A stretch of DNA of 15,972 bases from Caldifarciminota bacterium. GTDB lineage: Bacteria; WOR-3; Hydrothermia; WGAB01. The DNA is taken from NCBI GenBank assembly GCA_015489295.1, contig WGAB01000237.1, forward strand, positions 1 through 15,972, read 5' to 3'. A program made the translations under genes and the position numbers. The notes beneath the pieces were generated by a model. It saw only the letters and a program-made list of their open reading frames with translations, searched no databases and was not told where the DNA came from. Positions 1 to 7,820 of this stretch are shown in pieces. The first letter of the stretch is position 1. Each line of letters starts with the position of its first letter.

Positions 1-96
1 CGCTTTCTGGCGCGCTACGAGTCCCTGACCGAGCCGGGGCAGGTGTTGGAGGTGGCGCCTGAGGTGGCCGCCGTGCATCGGCGCCTCCTGGCGCCA
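1..96 (+). other. Inverted fragment resembling the MidA middle region
   Basis: Plus-strand frame 1 from base 1 reads RFLARYESLTEPGQVLEV followed by APEVAAVHRRLLAP. This resembles the MidA segment after the NELLDA-type region, where a G(Q/D)VxEVxPEA motif precedes the next helix. It is exactly codon-aligned antisense to the minus-strand midA frame. The family-like sense appears to switch strands at about bases 80-100, where GGCGCC occurs twice around TCCT (80-95). A fold-back chimera at a contig end or a real inversion could both produce this. The assignment rests on remembered family patterns, not on an alignment. Confidence 0.45.
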
Positions 97-396
97 GTAG
101 TCCAGAGCGTCGCGGGCCAGGTAGCCCTCGCCGGGGCCGAGTTCCAGCACCACGGCCCGGTCCTGCCGCTGCAGGGTTTCCTCCAGGAGAGGGAGCGCAT
201 AGCGGGCCAGGGTCCAGCCGAAGATCGGGTGCACATGGGGGCTCGTGTAAAAGTCGCCCTCCCGGCCGATGCCGGCACCGCGGGTGTAGTATCCCCACTG
301 CGGGTGATACAGCGCCAGTTCCATGTACTCGCGGAAACTCATTGAACCCCGTTCGCGAATCCTGGATACTATGAGCGCCCGGAGATTCTGCGGCAT
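1..396 (-). CDS. MidA/NDUFAF7-type SAM-dependent methyltransferase, 5' part, disrupted near the window edge
   Basis: The start is the ATG at 396-394; it gives an N-terminus (MPQNLRALIVSRIRERGS...) typical of the family, whereas the next Met would cut off the first helix. Visible family motifs are FREYMELALYHP (about residues 21-32), GREGDFYTSPHV (45-56) and the SAM-binding motif I ELGPGEG (85-91). Bacterial MidA homologues are class I methyltransferases (Methyltransf_28 family); the mitochondrial relative NDUFAF7 methylates an arginine of complex I. The substrate here is unknown. Family-like sequence stops at about residue 106 (base about 79). Beyond that the minus-strand frame is His/Gln/Arg-rich and resembles antisense, while the opposite strand reads like the middle of the same protein (see 1-96, plus). 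The frame stays open to base 1, so the gene is either rearranged or misassembled. It is divergent from the lipoprotein gene, 47 bases apart. Confidence 0.75.
   Translation of the reverse strand, partial: MPQNLRALIVSRIRERGSMSFREYMELALYHPQWGYYTRGAGIGREGDFYTSPHVHPIFGWTLARYALPLLEETLQRQDRAVVLELGPGEGYLARDALDYWRQEAPMHGGHLRRHLQHLPRLGQGLVARQKA
342..370 (+). promoter_or_regulatory. Candidate sigma70-type promoter for the lipoprotein operon
   Basis: TTGAAC at 342-347 and GATACT at 365-370 are separated by 17 bases; each matches the consensus at 4 of 6 positions. It lies inside the 5' end of the divergent midA gene and would give a leader of about 65 bases before the ATG at 444. Based on sequence match only. 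Confidence 0.3.
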
Positions 397-403
397 AGCG
401 CCT

Positions 404-433
404 ATTTAACAGCCTTCAGGCCTCCAGAATCAA
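404..433 (-). promoter_or_regulatory. Candidate promoter for midA, giving a nearly leaderless transcript
   Basis: On the minus strand TTGATT (433-428) and TTAAAT (409-404) are 18 bases apart, and the -10 hexamer ends 7 bases before the midA ATG. No good Shine-Dalgarno lies in between, which fits a leaderless mRNA. Both hexamers are only partial matches to consensus. Confidence 0.27.
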
Positions 434-443
434 GGAAACAAGC

Positions 444-2387
444 ATGAAACTTCGCCGTCTTCGTCTCTGGCCCCTGCTTGCACTCCTGCTGGCTGCCTGC
501 TCGAAGAACTGGTACCCCCGGCTGGAAACCCAGGTGTACATCCCCTATGTGCGCGGGGTGTACAACCTGATGGACCTCCTGCGCGACCTGAATGCCGATT
601 CCATCAGCGTGGATTCCATGGATTCCACCATTGCTTTTTACGTGCACCGCACCACCGACTGGCACTTTCTGCCCGGGGATTCCATCGTGACCGCAGAGCC
701 GGTGGACCTCAGCGTGCCGCCCACTCTGCTGCCCTTTGAAAACCTGGTGCAGGAAACCGTACAGGTGGGGGCTCAGGATCTCGTGCCAGGGCTTCCCGAT
801 ACCGCCGGCACCTACGATGTGCCCGCCTTTCATCGGATCCTGGACTTCTACCGGACTGCAGAGCGCATTCAGACGGTGGACCTGCAGCGATATGTCTACC
901 GGCTTCGGCTCCACAACGGCTTTGCCTTTTCGGTGGACACCCTGCGGGTGGCCCTGCGCGACTCGGCCAGCAATACCTGGCTGGGAGCTTTGACGGTCAC
1001 CGATCTGGCTCCGGGCGAGACCCGGACGGTGGCCGCGCCCTTCAGCGGCCCCCATCCCCTGGCCACGGTTCTTCGGGTGACGACATACCTTGCGCGTCTT
1101 TCGCCAGCCCCAGGGGTGCCCGTGAATCCCCAGGCCGACTCCCTCCAGCTGGAGGTGACGCTGGACTCCGTGAACCTGCGGGCGGGCACTTTCCGCCCCA
1201 CGCCCGCAACCCTGGAGTGGCAGGAAGCCCGGGAGCTCCAGCTCAATGTACCCCTGATCGTGCATGAGGGTGTGTTCCTGCGGGGAACCCTGGTGTACCA
1301 CGTGACCAACCCCACCGATCTACCTCTCAACCTGACGTACGAGACCCAGGAGATTCCGGGGCTGGCCGGCACGGTGGCCGTATCGCCCCACGATAGCGTG
1401 GAGGCCTCGGAAGACCTCACCCAGCAAACCTACGAAAATTCCAGCACCACGGCAAACCAGATCACGCCCCACCTGCTGCTCCAGACACCAGAGATCAACA
1501 ACTGGGTAACCCTGAACGACACCCAGGTCTTCGGCATCCGACTGTTCGTGGATAACCCCTTCCTGAGCTACGCCCGGGGAACCTGGACCGAACCCTACGA
1601 GCAGCCCATTTTCCCCGTGAACTTCTTTGTGTTCCCCGAGGAGGTGGGGCGTCGGCTCCGGGGCTTGTTCCACCTGGTGAATGTCCAGCTGCATCTGGCC
1701 TTCGAGAACCCTACCACCTGCCCTACAGTACTCACCCTGCACTTAGTGGCCAAAACCACCTGGGCTGGCGTGGTGCGGGAAACCACCATGGTGCGGGAGG
1801 TGCCACCGGGCAGTGCGGGCCTTACCTTTACGGGATTTGGTGGCCTGCTCAACGAGATGCCCGATTCCCTGTATGCCACCGGTACCGTGACCCTTTCGGG
1901 CACCGGCGAAATCTTTCCGGTGCAGTGGGTCCCCATCGATGCCACCGTCGTGAGCCCCTTTGATGTGGAGGTGCACTACAACGATGTGGCGGCCGAAAGC
2001 ACCCGGGTGTATCTCAAGGACAAGGATGCGCGCTCCATCCTGCGCAATGCCCGGATCCGTACCGGCCGCATCTTCCTGTTTGTGGACAACAACTTCCCGT
2101 TTCCCCTGCGCCTGCAGATCCAGATTCGCAGCCGGACCCACCGGGAGGTAACCCTGACCGGCAACGTGGGAGCGCCGGAACTGGACTCCCTGGGTCTGCC
2201 CATCGCACCCCTCCAGGATACCGTGGTGCTCGGCATTCCCAGGAGCGACCTTAACCTGTTCAAGGAGTACCCCTGGGATGTGGTACTCACAGCCCGCATC
2301 AACGCCAGTGGCACCTATACCCTGACCGCCCGGTCGCGATTCCGGTACCGCATCTGGGCCCATGTCAAAGGGGAGGTGTCACCTTGA
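444..2387 (+). CDS. Large repeat-built lipoprotein of unknown function
   Basis: A 647-residue protein with a type II signal peptide: basic n-region MKLRRLR, hydrophobic core, and lipobox LLAAC with the lipidated Cys at residue 19. It should therefore be exported and membrane-anchored. AAGGAAA about 6 bases before the ATG is a good ribosome site. The mature part looks beta-rich. Four similar stretches recur, each a hydrophobic strand, an Asn, a Phe/Pro-containing turn and another strand, centred on Asn158, Asn289, Asn422 and Asn549 (LRLHNGF, YHVTNPTDLP, LAFENPTTCP, LFVDNNFPFP). Spacing is 131, 133 and 127 residues, suggesting tandem beta-sandwich units, perhaps LEA14/WHy-like (inference). A PG-containing strand follows in copies 1 and 3 (LAPGETRTV, VPPGSAGLT). 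I recognise no enzymatic motif. Its stop codon overlaps the start of the barrel gene (TTGA), so the two are translationally coupled and probably act together at the envelope. Confidence 0.85.
   Translation: MKLRRLRLWPLLALLLAACSKNWYPRLETQVYIPYVRGVYNLMDLLRDLNADSISVDSMDSTIAFYVHRTTDWHFLPGDSIVTAEPVDLSVPPTLLPFENLVQETVQVGAQDLVPGLPDTAGTYDVPAFHRILDFYRTAERIQTVDLQRYVYRLRLHNGFAFSVDTLRVALRDSASNTWLGALTVTDLAPGETRTVAAPFSGPHPLATVLRVTTYLARLSPAPGVPVNPQADSLQLEVTLDSVNLRAGTFRPTPATLEWQEARELQLNVPLIVHEGVFLRGTLVYHVTNPTDLPLNLTYETQEIPGLAGTVAVSPHDSVEASEDLTQQTYENSSTTANQITPHLLLQTPEINNWVTLNDTQVFGIRLFVDNPFLSYARGTWTEPYEQPIFPVNFFVFPEEVGRRLRGLFHLVNVQLHLAFENPTTCPTVLTLHLVAKTTWAGVVRETTMVREVPPGSAGLTFTGFGGLLNEMPDSLYATGTVTLSGTGEIFPVQWVPIDATVVSPFDVEVHYNDVAAESTRVYLKDKDARSILRNARIRTGRIFLFVDNNFPFPLRLQIQIRSRTHREVTLTGNVGAPELDSLGLPIAPLQDTVVLGIPRSDLNLFKEYPWDVVLTARINASGTYTLTARSRFRYRIWAHVKGEVSP
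2368..2377 (+). promoter_or_regulatory. Strong Shine-Dalgarno supporting a TTG start
   Basis: AAAGGGGAGG lies 6 bases before the TTG at 2384. No ATG or GTG in that frame is better placed upstream, and the TTG overlaps the preceding TGA as TTGA. This decides the start of the barrel gene. Confidence 0.6.
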
Positions 2388-3520
2388 CCGCCCTGTCGCT
2401 TCTGACCCTGGCCCTGGGCTTTCTGAATACCGCACCGCTCCCCCTCAAGCTCCAGTGTGTGGTACCGGATACCGATACCGTGGTGGTGCGGTTCCACAGC
2501 AACCTGGAGTTCTGGAACACCCTCGTGGACATGGGTTTCCTGATGGACCGCATGGGAGCCGTGGTTCGGGTGCAGCACCTGCAGAAACTCTATCGGGAAT
2601 CCGACCCCACGATCCACCTGGTGATGGACAACGCTCTGGACTACTTTTCCCTCTCTTGGGGCGGAATCTCGCTCGCCCTGGGCCAGCGATACCTGGGTAC
2701 CCTGCAGGTTCCGCGGGATGTGCTCGGGCTTTTGGCCTTTGGCAACGCCTTTGACAGCACCTATACCTTTAACCAGACCAAGGCGGTTTCCCTGCTGTAC
2801 CGGTACCTCGCCGTGGGGGTGACCCACGAGATCCATCCGGGCAACCGCCCCCTGCGGGTGGGCCTGGGGGTTTCCATGCTCATTGGTAACCGGCTGGACC
2901 TCGTGGATACCGTTCGAGGATTTCTGTACACCGACCAGGAGGGGTTGACCTCCGAGGTGGACCTGCGCACCGCCACCAGCAAAACCGGCTATGGCCTGGC
3001 CCTTTCCGGCGGTGCAGAGTTGCAACTGACCTCGCACCTGCGGGTTGGAGCCTCCGTGGGCGATTTCCCGGGGGTGATGCGCTGGCGCGACTTCCGGGTG
3101 GTCCACCAGATCTTTTACGCTGATTCGGCATACATCAATCAGACCCGCCGGGAGGAACTGAAGGATTACCAGACCCAGCAGAATCTGGTTTTGCCGGTTC
3201 AAACCTGCTTCTACACCGACCTGATGGGCTCGTGGTGGGGCGCCCGGCTGGATTTCCGTCAATTGCTCTTTTCCTCCCTGCCCAAGGTCAACAACTGGGC
3301 CGTGGGCGGAGAACTCCGACTTCGGCCCATGCACCACCTGTGGCTCATCCTGCGCGGGGTTTGGGCTGGCATCCAGGGGCCCGGGGTGATCCTCCGGGTG
3401 GACCGCCGGATCGGCCCCCTGAACTTCCTGCTCTCCCTGGGCACCGAGGCCGGCCTGCCCCTCAAGAACAAGGGCGTGATCGCCGGCTTCGCCCTGACCT
3501 ATCACCACCGCCTGCTGTGA
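2384..3520 (+). CDS. Probable outer-membrane beta-barrel protein, unknown function
   Basis: A 378-residue protein beginning at TTG, with a hydrophobic leader (TALSLLTLALGFLN) that lacks the usual basic residues. After about residue 100 the pattern is alternating polar/hydrophobic strands, e.g. RVGLGVSMLIGN, YGLALSGGAELQL, HLRVGASVGDFPG, NNWAVGGELRLR and the terminal VIAGFALTYHHRLL. Such runs, ending in a strand, are typical of barrels that assemble in the outer membrane. It is broadly like the PorV/DUF5723-type proteins of FCB-group bacteria, but I cannot confirm the family. It is coupled to the lipoprotein gene by a TTGA overlap, and its stop lies 4 bases before obg. A joint envelope role for the lipoprotein and barrel is inferred. 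The long open frame antisense to it (2315-3577) is a shadow. Confidence 0.8.
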   Translation: MTALSLLTLALGFLNTAPLPLKLQCVVPDTDTVVVRFHSNLEFWNTLVDMGFLMDRMGAVVRVQHLQKLYRESDPTIHLVMDNALDYFSLSWGGISLALGQRYLGTLQVPRDVLGLLAFGNAFDSTYTFNQTKAVSLLYRYLAVGVTHEIHPGNRPLRVGLGVSMLIGNRLDLVDTVRGFLYTDQEGLTSEVDLRTATSKTGYGLALSGGAELQLTSHLRVGASVGDFPGVMRWRDFRVVHQIFYADSAYINQTRREELKDYQTQQNLVLPVQTCFYTDLMGSWWGARLDFRQLLFSSLPKVNNWAVGGELRLRPMHHLWLILRGVWAGIQGPGVILRVDRRIGPLNFLLSLGTEAGLPLKNKGVIAGFALTYHHRLL

Positions 3521-3524
3521 CCCC

Positions 3525-4541
3525 ATGAAGGAACGCTGGTTCGTGGACCGGGCACGTATTACCGTGGAGGCCGGCAAGGGCGGCGACGGTCTGGTGCACT
3601 TTCACCGGGAAAAGTACCGGCCGCGCGGCGGCCCGGACGGCGGCGACGGCGGCCGCGGCGGCCACGTGTACCTGGTGGGCGACCCTGGCCTGAAAACCCT
3701 CCTGGACTTCAAGTACAAACAGCACTTCAAGGCCGAAGACGGGCGGCCCGGCGGCCCCAACAACCGCACCGGCCGCAAGGGCCGCGACCTCCTGATCCGG
3801 GTGCCCCTGGGCACCGTGGTGTACGACGAACTGGAAAACCGGGTGATCGGCGAGATCCTCAAGCCCGGCCAGAGGTTGCTGGTGGCCCGCGGCGGCCGCG
3901 GCGGCCGCGGCAACGCCCGGTTCGCCACGCCCACCCGTCGAGCGCCCCGCATCGCCGAGCCCGGCGAACCCGGCGAGGTGCGCCACCTGCGCCTGGAACT
4001 CAAACTGCTGGCCGACATCGGCCTCGTGGGCCTGCCCAACGCCGGCAAATCCACCCTGCTGCGGGCGCTGACCGGCGCCGACGCCAAGGTGGCCGCCTAT
4101 CCCTTTACCACCATCACCCCCAACCTGGGCCTGTACCAGGACGAAACTTGGCGCATCACCCTGGTGGACATCCCCGGCCTCATTGAGGATGCCCACCGGG
4201 GAAAGGGCATGGGCGTGGCGTTCCTGCGCCATATCGAACGCACGCGGGGATTGGTCTTCGTACTGGACATCACCCAGGACCCCCAGAAGGCCTACGAAAT
4301 CCTCAAAAAAGAGATGGCCGCCTATAACCCCGTCCTCCTGGAAAAACCCCGCCTGGTGGTGCTCAACAAAATCGACCTTTTGGAAAACCCCGAGGCTGTA
4401 CAATTTCAAGCCGAGCCCGGGGTGCCGGTGTACCAGGTTTCGGCCCTCACCGGCCAGGGTCTGGAGGAACTCAAGGGAGGCTTGAAAGCATGGGCCAGCG
4501 CTCTTCCGGAGAGTCCCGCGACATCGTCGAACAGTTCCTGA
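3525..4541 (+). CDS. obg: GTPase Obg (CgtA)
   Basis: A 338-residue Obg-family GTPase, a ribosome-associated protein acting in large-subunit maturation and stress control. The N-terminal Gly-rich Obg fold is clear (AGKGGDG, GGDGGRGGHVYL, GRKGRDL, ARGGRGGRGNARFATPTR). The G domain has G1 GLPNAGKST (169-177), the switch region FTTITPNLG (about 194-202), G3 DIPGLIEDAH (215-224), G4 NKID (281-284) and G5 SALTGQG (about 306). The C-terminal OCT domain found in some Obg proteins is absent; the protein ends shortly after G5. The start ATG lies 4 bases after the previous stop with no obvious Shine-Dalgarno, so coupling to the upstream gene is likely. Its last 52 bases overlap the HEAT-repeat gene in another frame. 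Confidence 0.97.
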   Translation: MKERWFVDRARITVEAGKGGDGLVHFHREKYRPRGGPDGGDGGRGGHVYLVGDPGLKTLLDFKYKQHFKAEDGRPGGPNNRTGRKGRDLLIRVPLGTVVYDELENRVIGEILKPGQRLLVARGGRGGRGNARFATPTRRAPRIAEPGEPGEVRHLRLELKLLADIGLVGLPNAGKSTLLRALTGADAKVAAYPFTTITPNLGLYQDETWRITLVDIPGLIEDAHRGKGMGVAFLRHIERTRGLVFVLDITQDPQKAYEILKKEMAAYNPVLLEKPRLVVLNKIDLLENPEAVQFQAEPGVPVYQVSALTGQGLEELKGGLKAWASALPESPATSSNSS

Positions 4542-4996
4542 AGTCCAGGGACCTGTTAGACCGGATCAAGGGCGTCGAACTGCTGCGGGAGCGGGGCGAT
4601 AAGGGCCGGCTCCTGGCCCTCCTCTACTCCGACAGCTGGCACGTGCGGGAACGCGCGGCCCAGGTGCTCGCCACCTTCGGCGACCTGGTGGAAAACGAAG
4701 TGCTGCCCATGCTCAACGAAGGATACTGGTACGTTCGGGCCGCGGCCGCCTACGTGGTAGGCGAAATCCGGAGCACCAAGGCGGTGCCCACCCTCCTGAA
4801 ATTGCTGCACGAGAAAAACTACACCGTGCGCAACGAAGCCGCCCGGGCCCTGGCCAAAATCCTGACCGATCACCCGGACCTCTATAACGACATCGACCCG
4901 GAACACCGGGTGCTTCTGGAAAATCTCCTGAAGGCCATCAAGGAATTTGAACTCCTGGAGGCCATGCGCAGCGCCCGTTCGCATGGAGCGTCTTGA
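4490..4996 (+). CDS. Small HEAT-repeat protein
   Basis: A 168-residue, mostly alpha-helical protein with no signal peptide, so probably cytoplasmic. At least three HEAT/PBS-lyase-type repeats are visible: RIKGVELLRERGDKGRLLALLYSD, HVRERAAQVLATFGDLVENEVLPML and YVRAAAAYVVGEIRSTKAVPTLLKLL, followed by YTVRNEAARALAKIL. Such repeats form a curved scaffold for protein binding; no catalytic motif is seen. The ATG is preceded by AAGGGAGG (4472-4479) inside the end of obg and overlaps obg by 52 bases. Its own end overlaps mfd by 14 bases. The position between a ribosome GTPase and a transcription-repair translocase hints at a shared process, but this is only context. Confidence 0.9.
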   Translation: MGQRSSGESRDIVEQFLKSRDLLDRIKGVELLRERGDKGRLLALLYSDSWHVRERAAQVLATFGDLVENEVLPMLNEGYWYVRAAAAYVVGEIRSTKAVPTLLKLLHEKNYTVRNEAARALAKILTDHPDLYNDIDPEHRVLLENLLKAIKEFELLEAMRSARSHGAS

Positions 4997-7766
4997 GCAC
5001 CTGCTTCGAGACCTTCCGGCACCTGACCCCGGTTGGCCCGATTCCTTAATCACCCTGTACCTCCTGGCCTTCCCGGAAAAACCCGTGGCTCTCGTGCTGG
5101 AATCCGCTCGGGAAGCCCGAGTCCTCCGGGAAAACCTGCGGGCCTTCGGGGTGGCCGCCGGGGTGTTCGACCCCGAACAGCCCTTTACCCCGGTGCCCGT
5201 ATACCTCGTGCCCCGGGACCACCTGGAGGCCTTTGAACACCTGGCCGGCCGACATCGCCGGAAACGCTACCGCGTCGGCCAGCACCTGGACCTGGCCGCT
5301 CTGCTCCAGGAACTTGCCCAACTCCACTTTGAACGGGTGTCCTTTGTCACCGCTCCGGGCCAGTACGCCCTGCGGGGCGGCATCCTGGACGTGTTCCTGC
5401 CCGGCGATCCCCTGCCCGTACGGCTGGAACTCTTCGACGATGAAATCGAGTCCATCCGCCGGTTCGATCCCCAGAGCCAGCGATCGGTGGAGGTGCTCCG
5501 CCAGGTGGACCTGCCTGAACCCACCACCGAAGGCTCTTCTCCAGCCCTCCGCATCCTGGAGTTCCAAAAACAACCGGCCCTGGAGTACCAGCCCAATCCC
5601 CCCTTTGTAGGCGATTGGCGGCGCCTGAAGGCCGCCGTGGAAGCCGCCCGGGACCAGGGCCTGGAGGTGCACTTCTTTTCCCCGAATCCCCGCCACCACA
5701 CGGCTTATCGCGACCTCTTCGGGGTTGCCGTGCACCGAGGCGGGTTCTCCACCGGCGTCGTGCTGCCCCACCTCAACCTGGCCCTCTTTTCCGATCTGGA
5801 AATCCGGGAACGCCGTCCCCGCGAGGCCACCGAATGGGCCGACCTCGGCGAACGCATCGAAGACCCCTCCGCCCTCCTGCCCGGCGACTATGTGGTGTAC
5901 CCCGAGTATGGCATCGCCCGCTTCCTCGGACTGGAACAGGTGCGCCAGGGCTCCGCCGTGTACGACAACCTGGTTCTGGAGTACCGCGACGGCCGGGTGC
6001 TGGTGCCCACCTATCGAATGCACGAGGTGTACCGCTACACCCCCGACGGAAACCGGCCCCCCGCCCTGTCCTCGCTCTCCTCCGGCCACTGGCAGCGGAA
6101 ACTCCAGCAACTGCAGGAGGCCCTGTGGGGCTATGCCCAGGAAATCGTGAACCTCCACGCCCTGAAGCACCTGCGCCGCGGCTTCGCCTTTCCCAAAGAC
6201 GACGAACTGGTGCGCGAAGTGGAACTCTCCTTTCCCTATGCCCTCACGCCCGACCAGGAACGGGCCCTCCAGGAGGTTAAACGCGACATGGAATCCCCCT
6301 GGATCATGGACCGCCTGGTGGCCGGCGACGTGGGCTTCGGCAAAACCGAGATCGCGCTCCGGGCCGCCGTCAAGGCCGTGGCTGCCGGCAAACAGGTGGC
6401 CCTCTTGGTGCCCACCACCATCCTGGCCCTTCAGCACTACCAGACCTTCCGGAAACGGCTGGAGAACCTGCCGGTGCGCGTGGAGATGCTGTCGCGGTTA
6501 ACCCCGGCTTCCCGGGTGCCCGAAATCCTCCGGGACCTCCGTGCTGGCCGCGTAGACATCGTGATCGGCACCCATCGCCTGCTTCAGGACGATGTGGCCT
6601 TCCACGACCTCGGCCTCCTCATCATCGACGAGGAACACCGGTTCGGTGTGCTCCAGAAGGAAAAACTCCGGCGCCGTTACCTCACCGTGGACACCCTCCG
6701 CCTTACCGCCACCCCGATTCCCCGCACCCTGTACGCAGCCCTGGGCAAGATCTACGGGCTTTCCACCATTGAAACGCCACCCGCAGGCCGTCGGGCCGTG
6801 GAAACCCACGTGGGCTTTTATGACTCCGACCTGGTTCGGGAGGCCCTCCTGCGGGAACGGGCCCGCGGCGGCCAGGTGTTTTACATCCATAACCGCATTG
6901 CATCGCTGCCTGCGGTCCGGCGGAAACTCCTGAGCCTCGTGCCGGATCTCCGCATCGGCATCGCCCACGGCCGGATGCGGGAGGCCGAACTCGAAGAGGT
7001 GTTCCTGCGCTTCTACCTGGGCGAACTGGATGTGCTGCTCAGCACGTCCATCGTGGAGTCCGGGCTGGATTTCCCCCGGGCCAACACCCTGATCGTGGAA
7101 AACGCGCACCTCTTTGGCCTGGCCGAACTGCACCAGCTGCGAGGCCGCGTGGGCCGTTCCACGGAACAGGCCTATGCCTACTTCTTTGTGCCCCGACGCA
7201 TGGGCAACCGCGCCCGCGCCCGCATCAAGGCCCTGCAGCAGTACCGCCACCTGGGTGCGGCCCTCAAGATCGCGCTGGCTGATCTGGAAATCCGGGGCGC
7301 CGGCAACCTGCTGGGCGTGGAACAACACGGCCACGCCCGTCAGGTGGGGTACCACCTGTTCTTCGCCCTCCTGGAGAAAACCCTGCGGCAGATGCTCGGC
7401 GAAGGGACGTCGCCCGCCGATCGCACCAGGGTCCACCCCGCCGTAGAAGCCTACCTGCCCGAGGAGTACATCCAGGAGCCCCACGTTCGGGTGAGTTTCT
7501 ATCGGAGAATCGCCGCCGCCGAAACCCTGGACCAGCTGGACGACCTGGAACAGGAACTGCGCGACCGGTTTGGCCCCTTGCCCGATGCCGTCCACAACCT
7601 CCTGGACCTGGAACGCCTGAAACTCTGGCTCCAAAGCCAGGCCACCTACCAGGAAGCCGTGCTGGAGGCCCGTCACGTCCGCCTTCGCCACGCCAACGGC
7701 CGCGAGGAACGGCTCCGCCGGGACCTCGTGTTCCGATGGATCCACAAAACCCCGGTGCCCTCCTGA
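4983..7766 (+). CDS. mfd: Transcription-repair coupling factor Mfd
   Basis: A 927-residue SF2 DNA translocase that removes RNA polymerase stalled at lesions and recruits UvrA. Domain order: UvrB-like module (about 1-200, with QYALRGGILDVF), RNA-polymerase-interacting CarD-like domain from GDYVVYPEYG (301), Walker A GDVGFGKT (448-455), DEEH box (549-552), TATPIPRTL (575-583), QLRGRVGRS motif VI (718-726) and the TRCF C-terminal domain from about 815 (EAYLPEEYIQE). Only about 300 residues precede the CarD-like domain, against roughly 470 in E. coli, so the UvrB-like part is compact. The ATG at 4983 (MERLEHLL) overlaps the HEAT gene by 14 bases; a TTG at 4947 is possible but adds 12 residues that do not look like the family. 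No Shine-Dalgarno is obvious, so translational coupling is likely. It is the last gene of the 444-7766 group. Confidence 0.96.
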   Translation: MERLEHLLRDLPAPDPGWPDSLITLYLLAFPEKPVALVLESAREARVLRENLRAFGVAAGVFDPEQPFTPVPVYLVPRDHLEAFEHLAGRHRRKRYRVGQHLDLAALLQELAQLHFERVSFVTAPGQYALRGGILDVFLPGDPLPVRLELFDDEIESIRRFDPQSQRSVEVLRQVDLPEPTTEGSSPALRILEFQKQPALEYQPNPPFVGDWRRLKAAVEAARDQGLEVHFFSPNPRHHTAYRDLFGVAVHRGGFSTGVVLPHLNLALFSDLEIRERRPREATEWADLGERIEDPSALLPGDYVVYPEYGIARFLGLEQVRQGSAVYDNLVLEYRDGRVLVPTYRMHEVYRYTPDGNRPPALSSLSSGHWQRKLQQLQEALWGYAQEIVNLHALKHLRRGFAFPKDDELVREVELSFPYALTPDQERALQEVKRDMESPWIMDRLVAGDVGFGKTEIALRAAVKAVAAGKQVALLVPTTILALQHYQTFRKRLENLPVRVEMLSRLTPASRVPEILRDLRAGRVDIVIGTHRLLQDDVAFHDLGLLIIDEEHRFGVLQKEKLRRRYLTVDTLRLTATPIPRTLYAALGKIYGLSTIETPPAGRRAVETHVGFYDSDLVREALLRERARGGQVFYIHNRIASLPAVRRKLLSLVPDLRIGIAHGRMREAELEEVFLRFYLGELDVLLSTSIVESGLDFPRANTLIVENAHLFGLAELHQLRGRVGRSTEQAYAYFFVPRRMGNRARARIKALQQYRHLGAALKIALADLEIRGAGNLLGVEQHGHARQVGYHLFFALLEKTLRQMLGEGTSPADRTRVHPAVEAYLPEEYIQEPHVRVSFYRRIAAAETLDQLDDLEQELRDRFGPLPDAVHNLLDLERLKLWLQSQATYQEAVLEARHVRLRHANGREERLRRDLVFRWIHKTPVPS

Positions 7767-7770
7767 CCCT

Positions 7771-7798
7771 TTGAGCACCCGGCACCAGGGCGTAACAT
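7771..7798 (+). promoter_or_regulatory. Candidate sigma70-type promoter for the purine-type catabolic operon
   Basis: TTGAGC (7771-7776) and TAACAT (7793-7798) are 16 bases apart, each a 4-of-6 match, in the only gap (54 bases) between mfd and the hydantoinase-like gene. Transcription would begin near 7805, leaving a very short leader. No operator-like inverted repeat was noticed. Confidence 0.4.
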
Positions 7799-7807
7799 AA
7801 GCGACAC

Positions 7808-7812
7808 AGGAG
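7808..7812 (+). promoter_or_regulatory. Shine-Dalgarno deciding the ATG start at 7821
   Basis: AGGAG sits 8 bases before the ATG at 7821. The in-frame GTG at 7812 overlaps this site itself, so it is unlikely to be the start. Confidence 0.6.
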
Positions 7813-7820
7813 TGAAACCC

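Noticed and set aside
402..1301. Long open frame antisense to the lipoprotein gene
   Set aside because: His/Gln/Gly-rich composition typical of antisense of GC-rich genes, no motif, and the plus strand has a lipobox protein with a good ribosome site.
2315..3577. 420-residue minus-strand open frame
   Set aside because: Shadow of the barrel gene; no recognisable domain and it crosses into obg.
3640..3915. GGC/GCC-rich repeats resembling a repeat array
   Set aside because: They encode the Gly-rich Obg fold and have no regular unit.
5046..6437. 463-residue minus-strand open frame
   Set aside because: Lies entirely antisense to mfd, which has unmistakable motifs.
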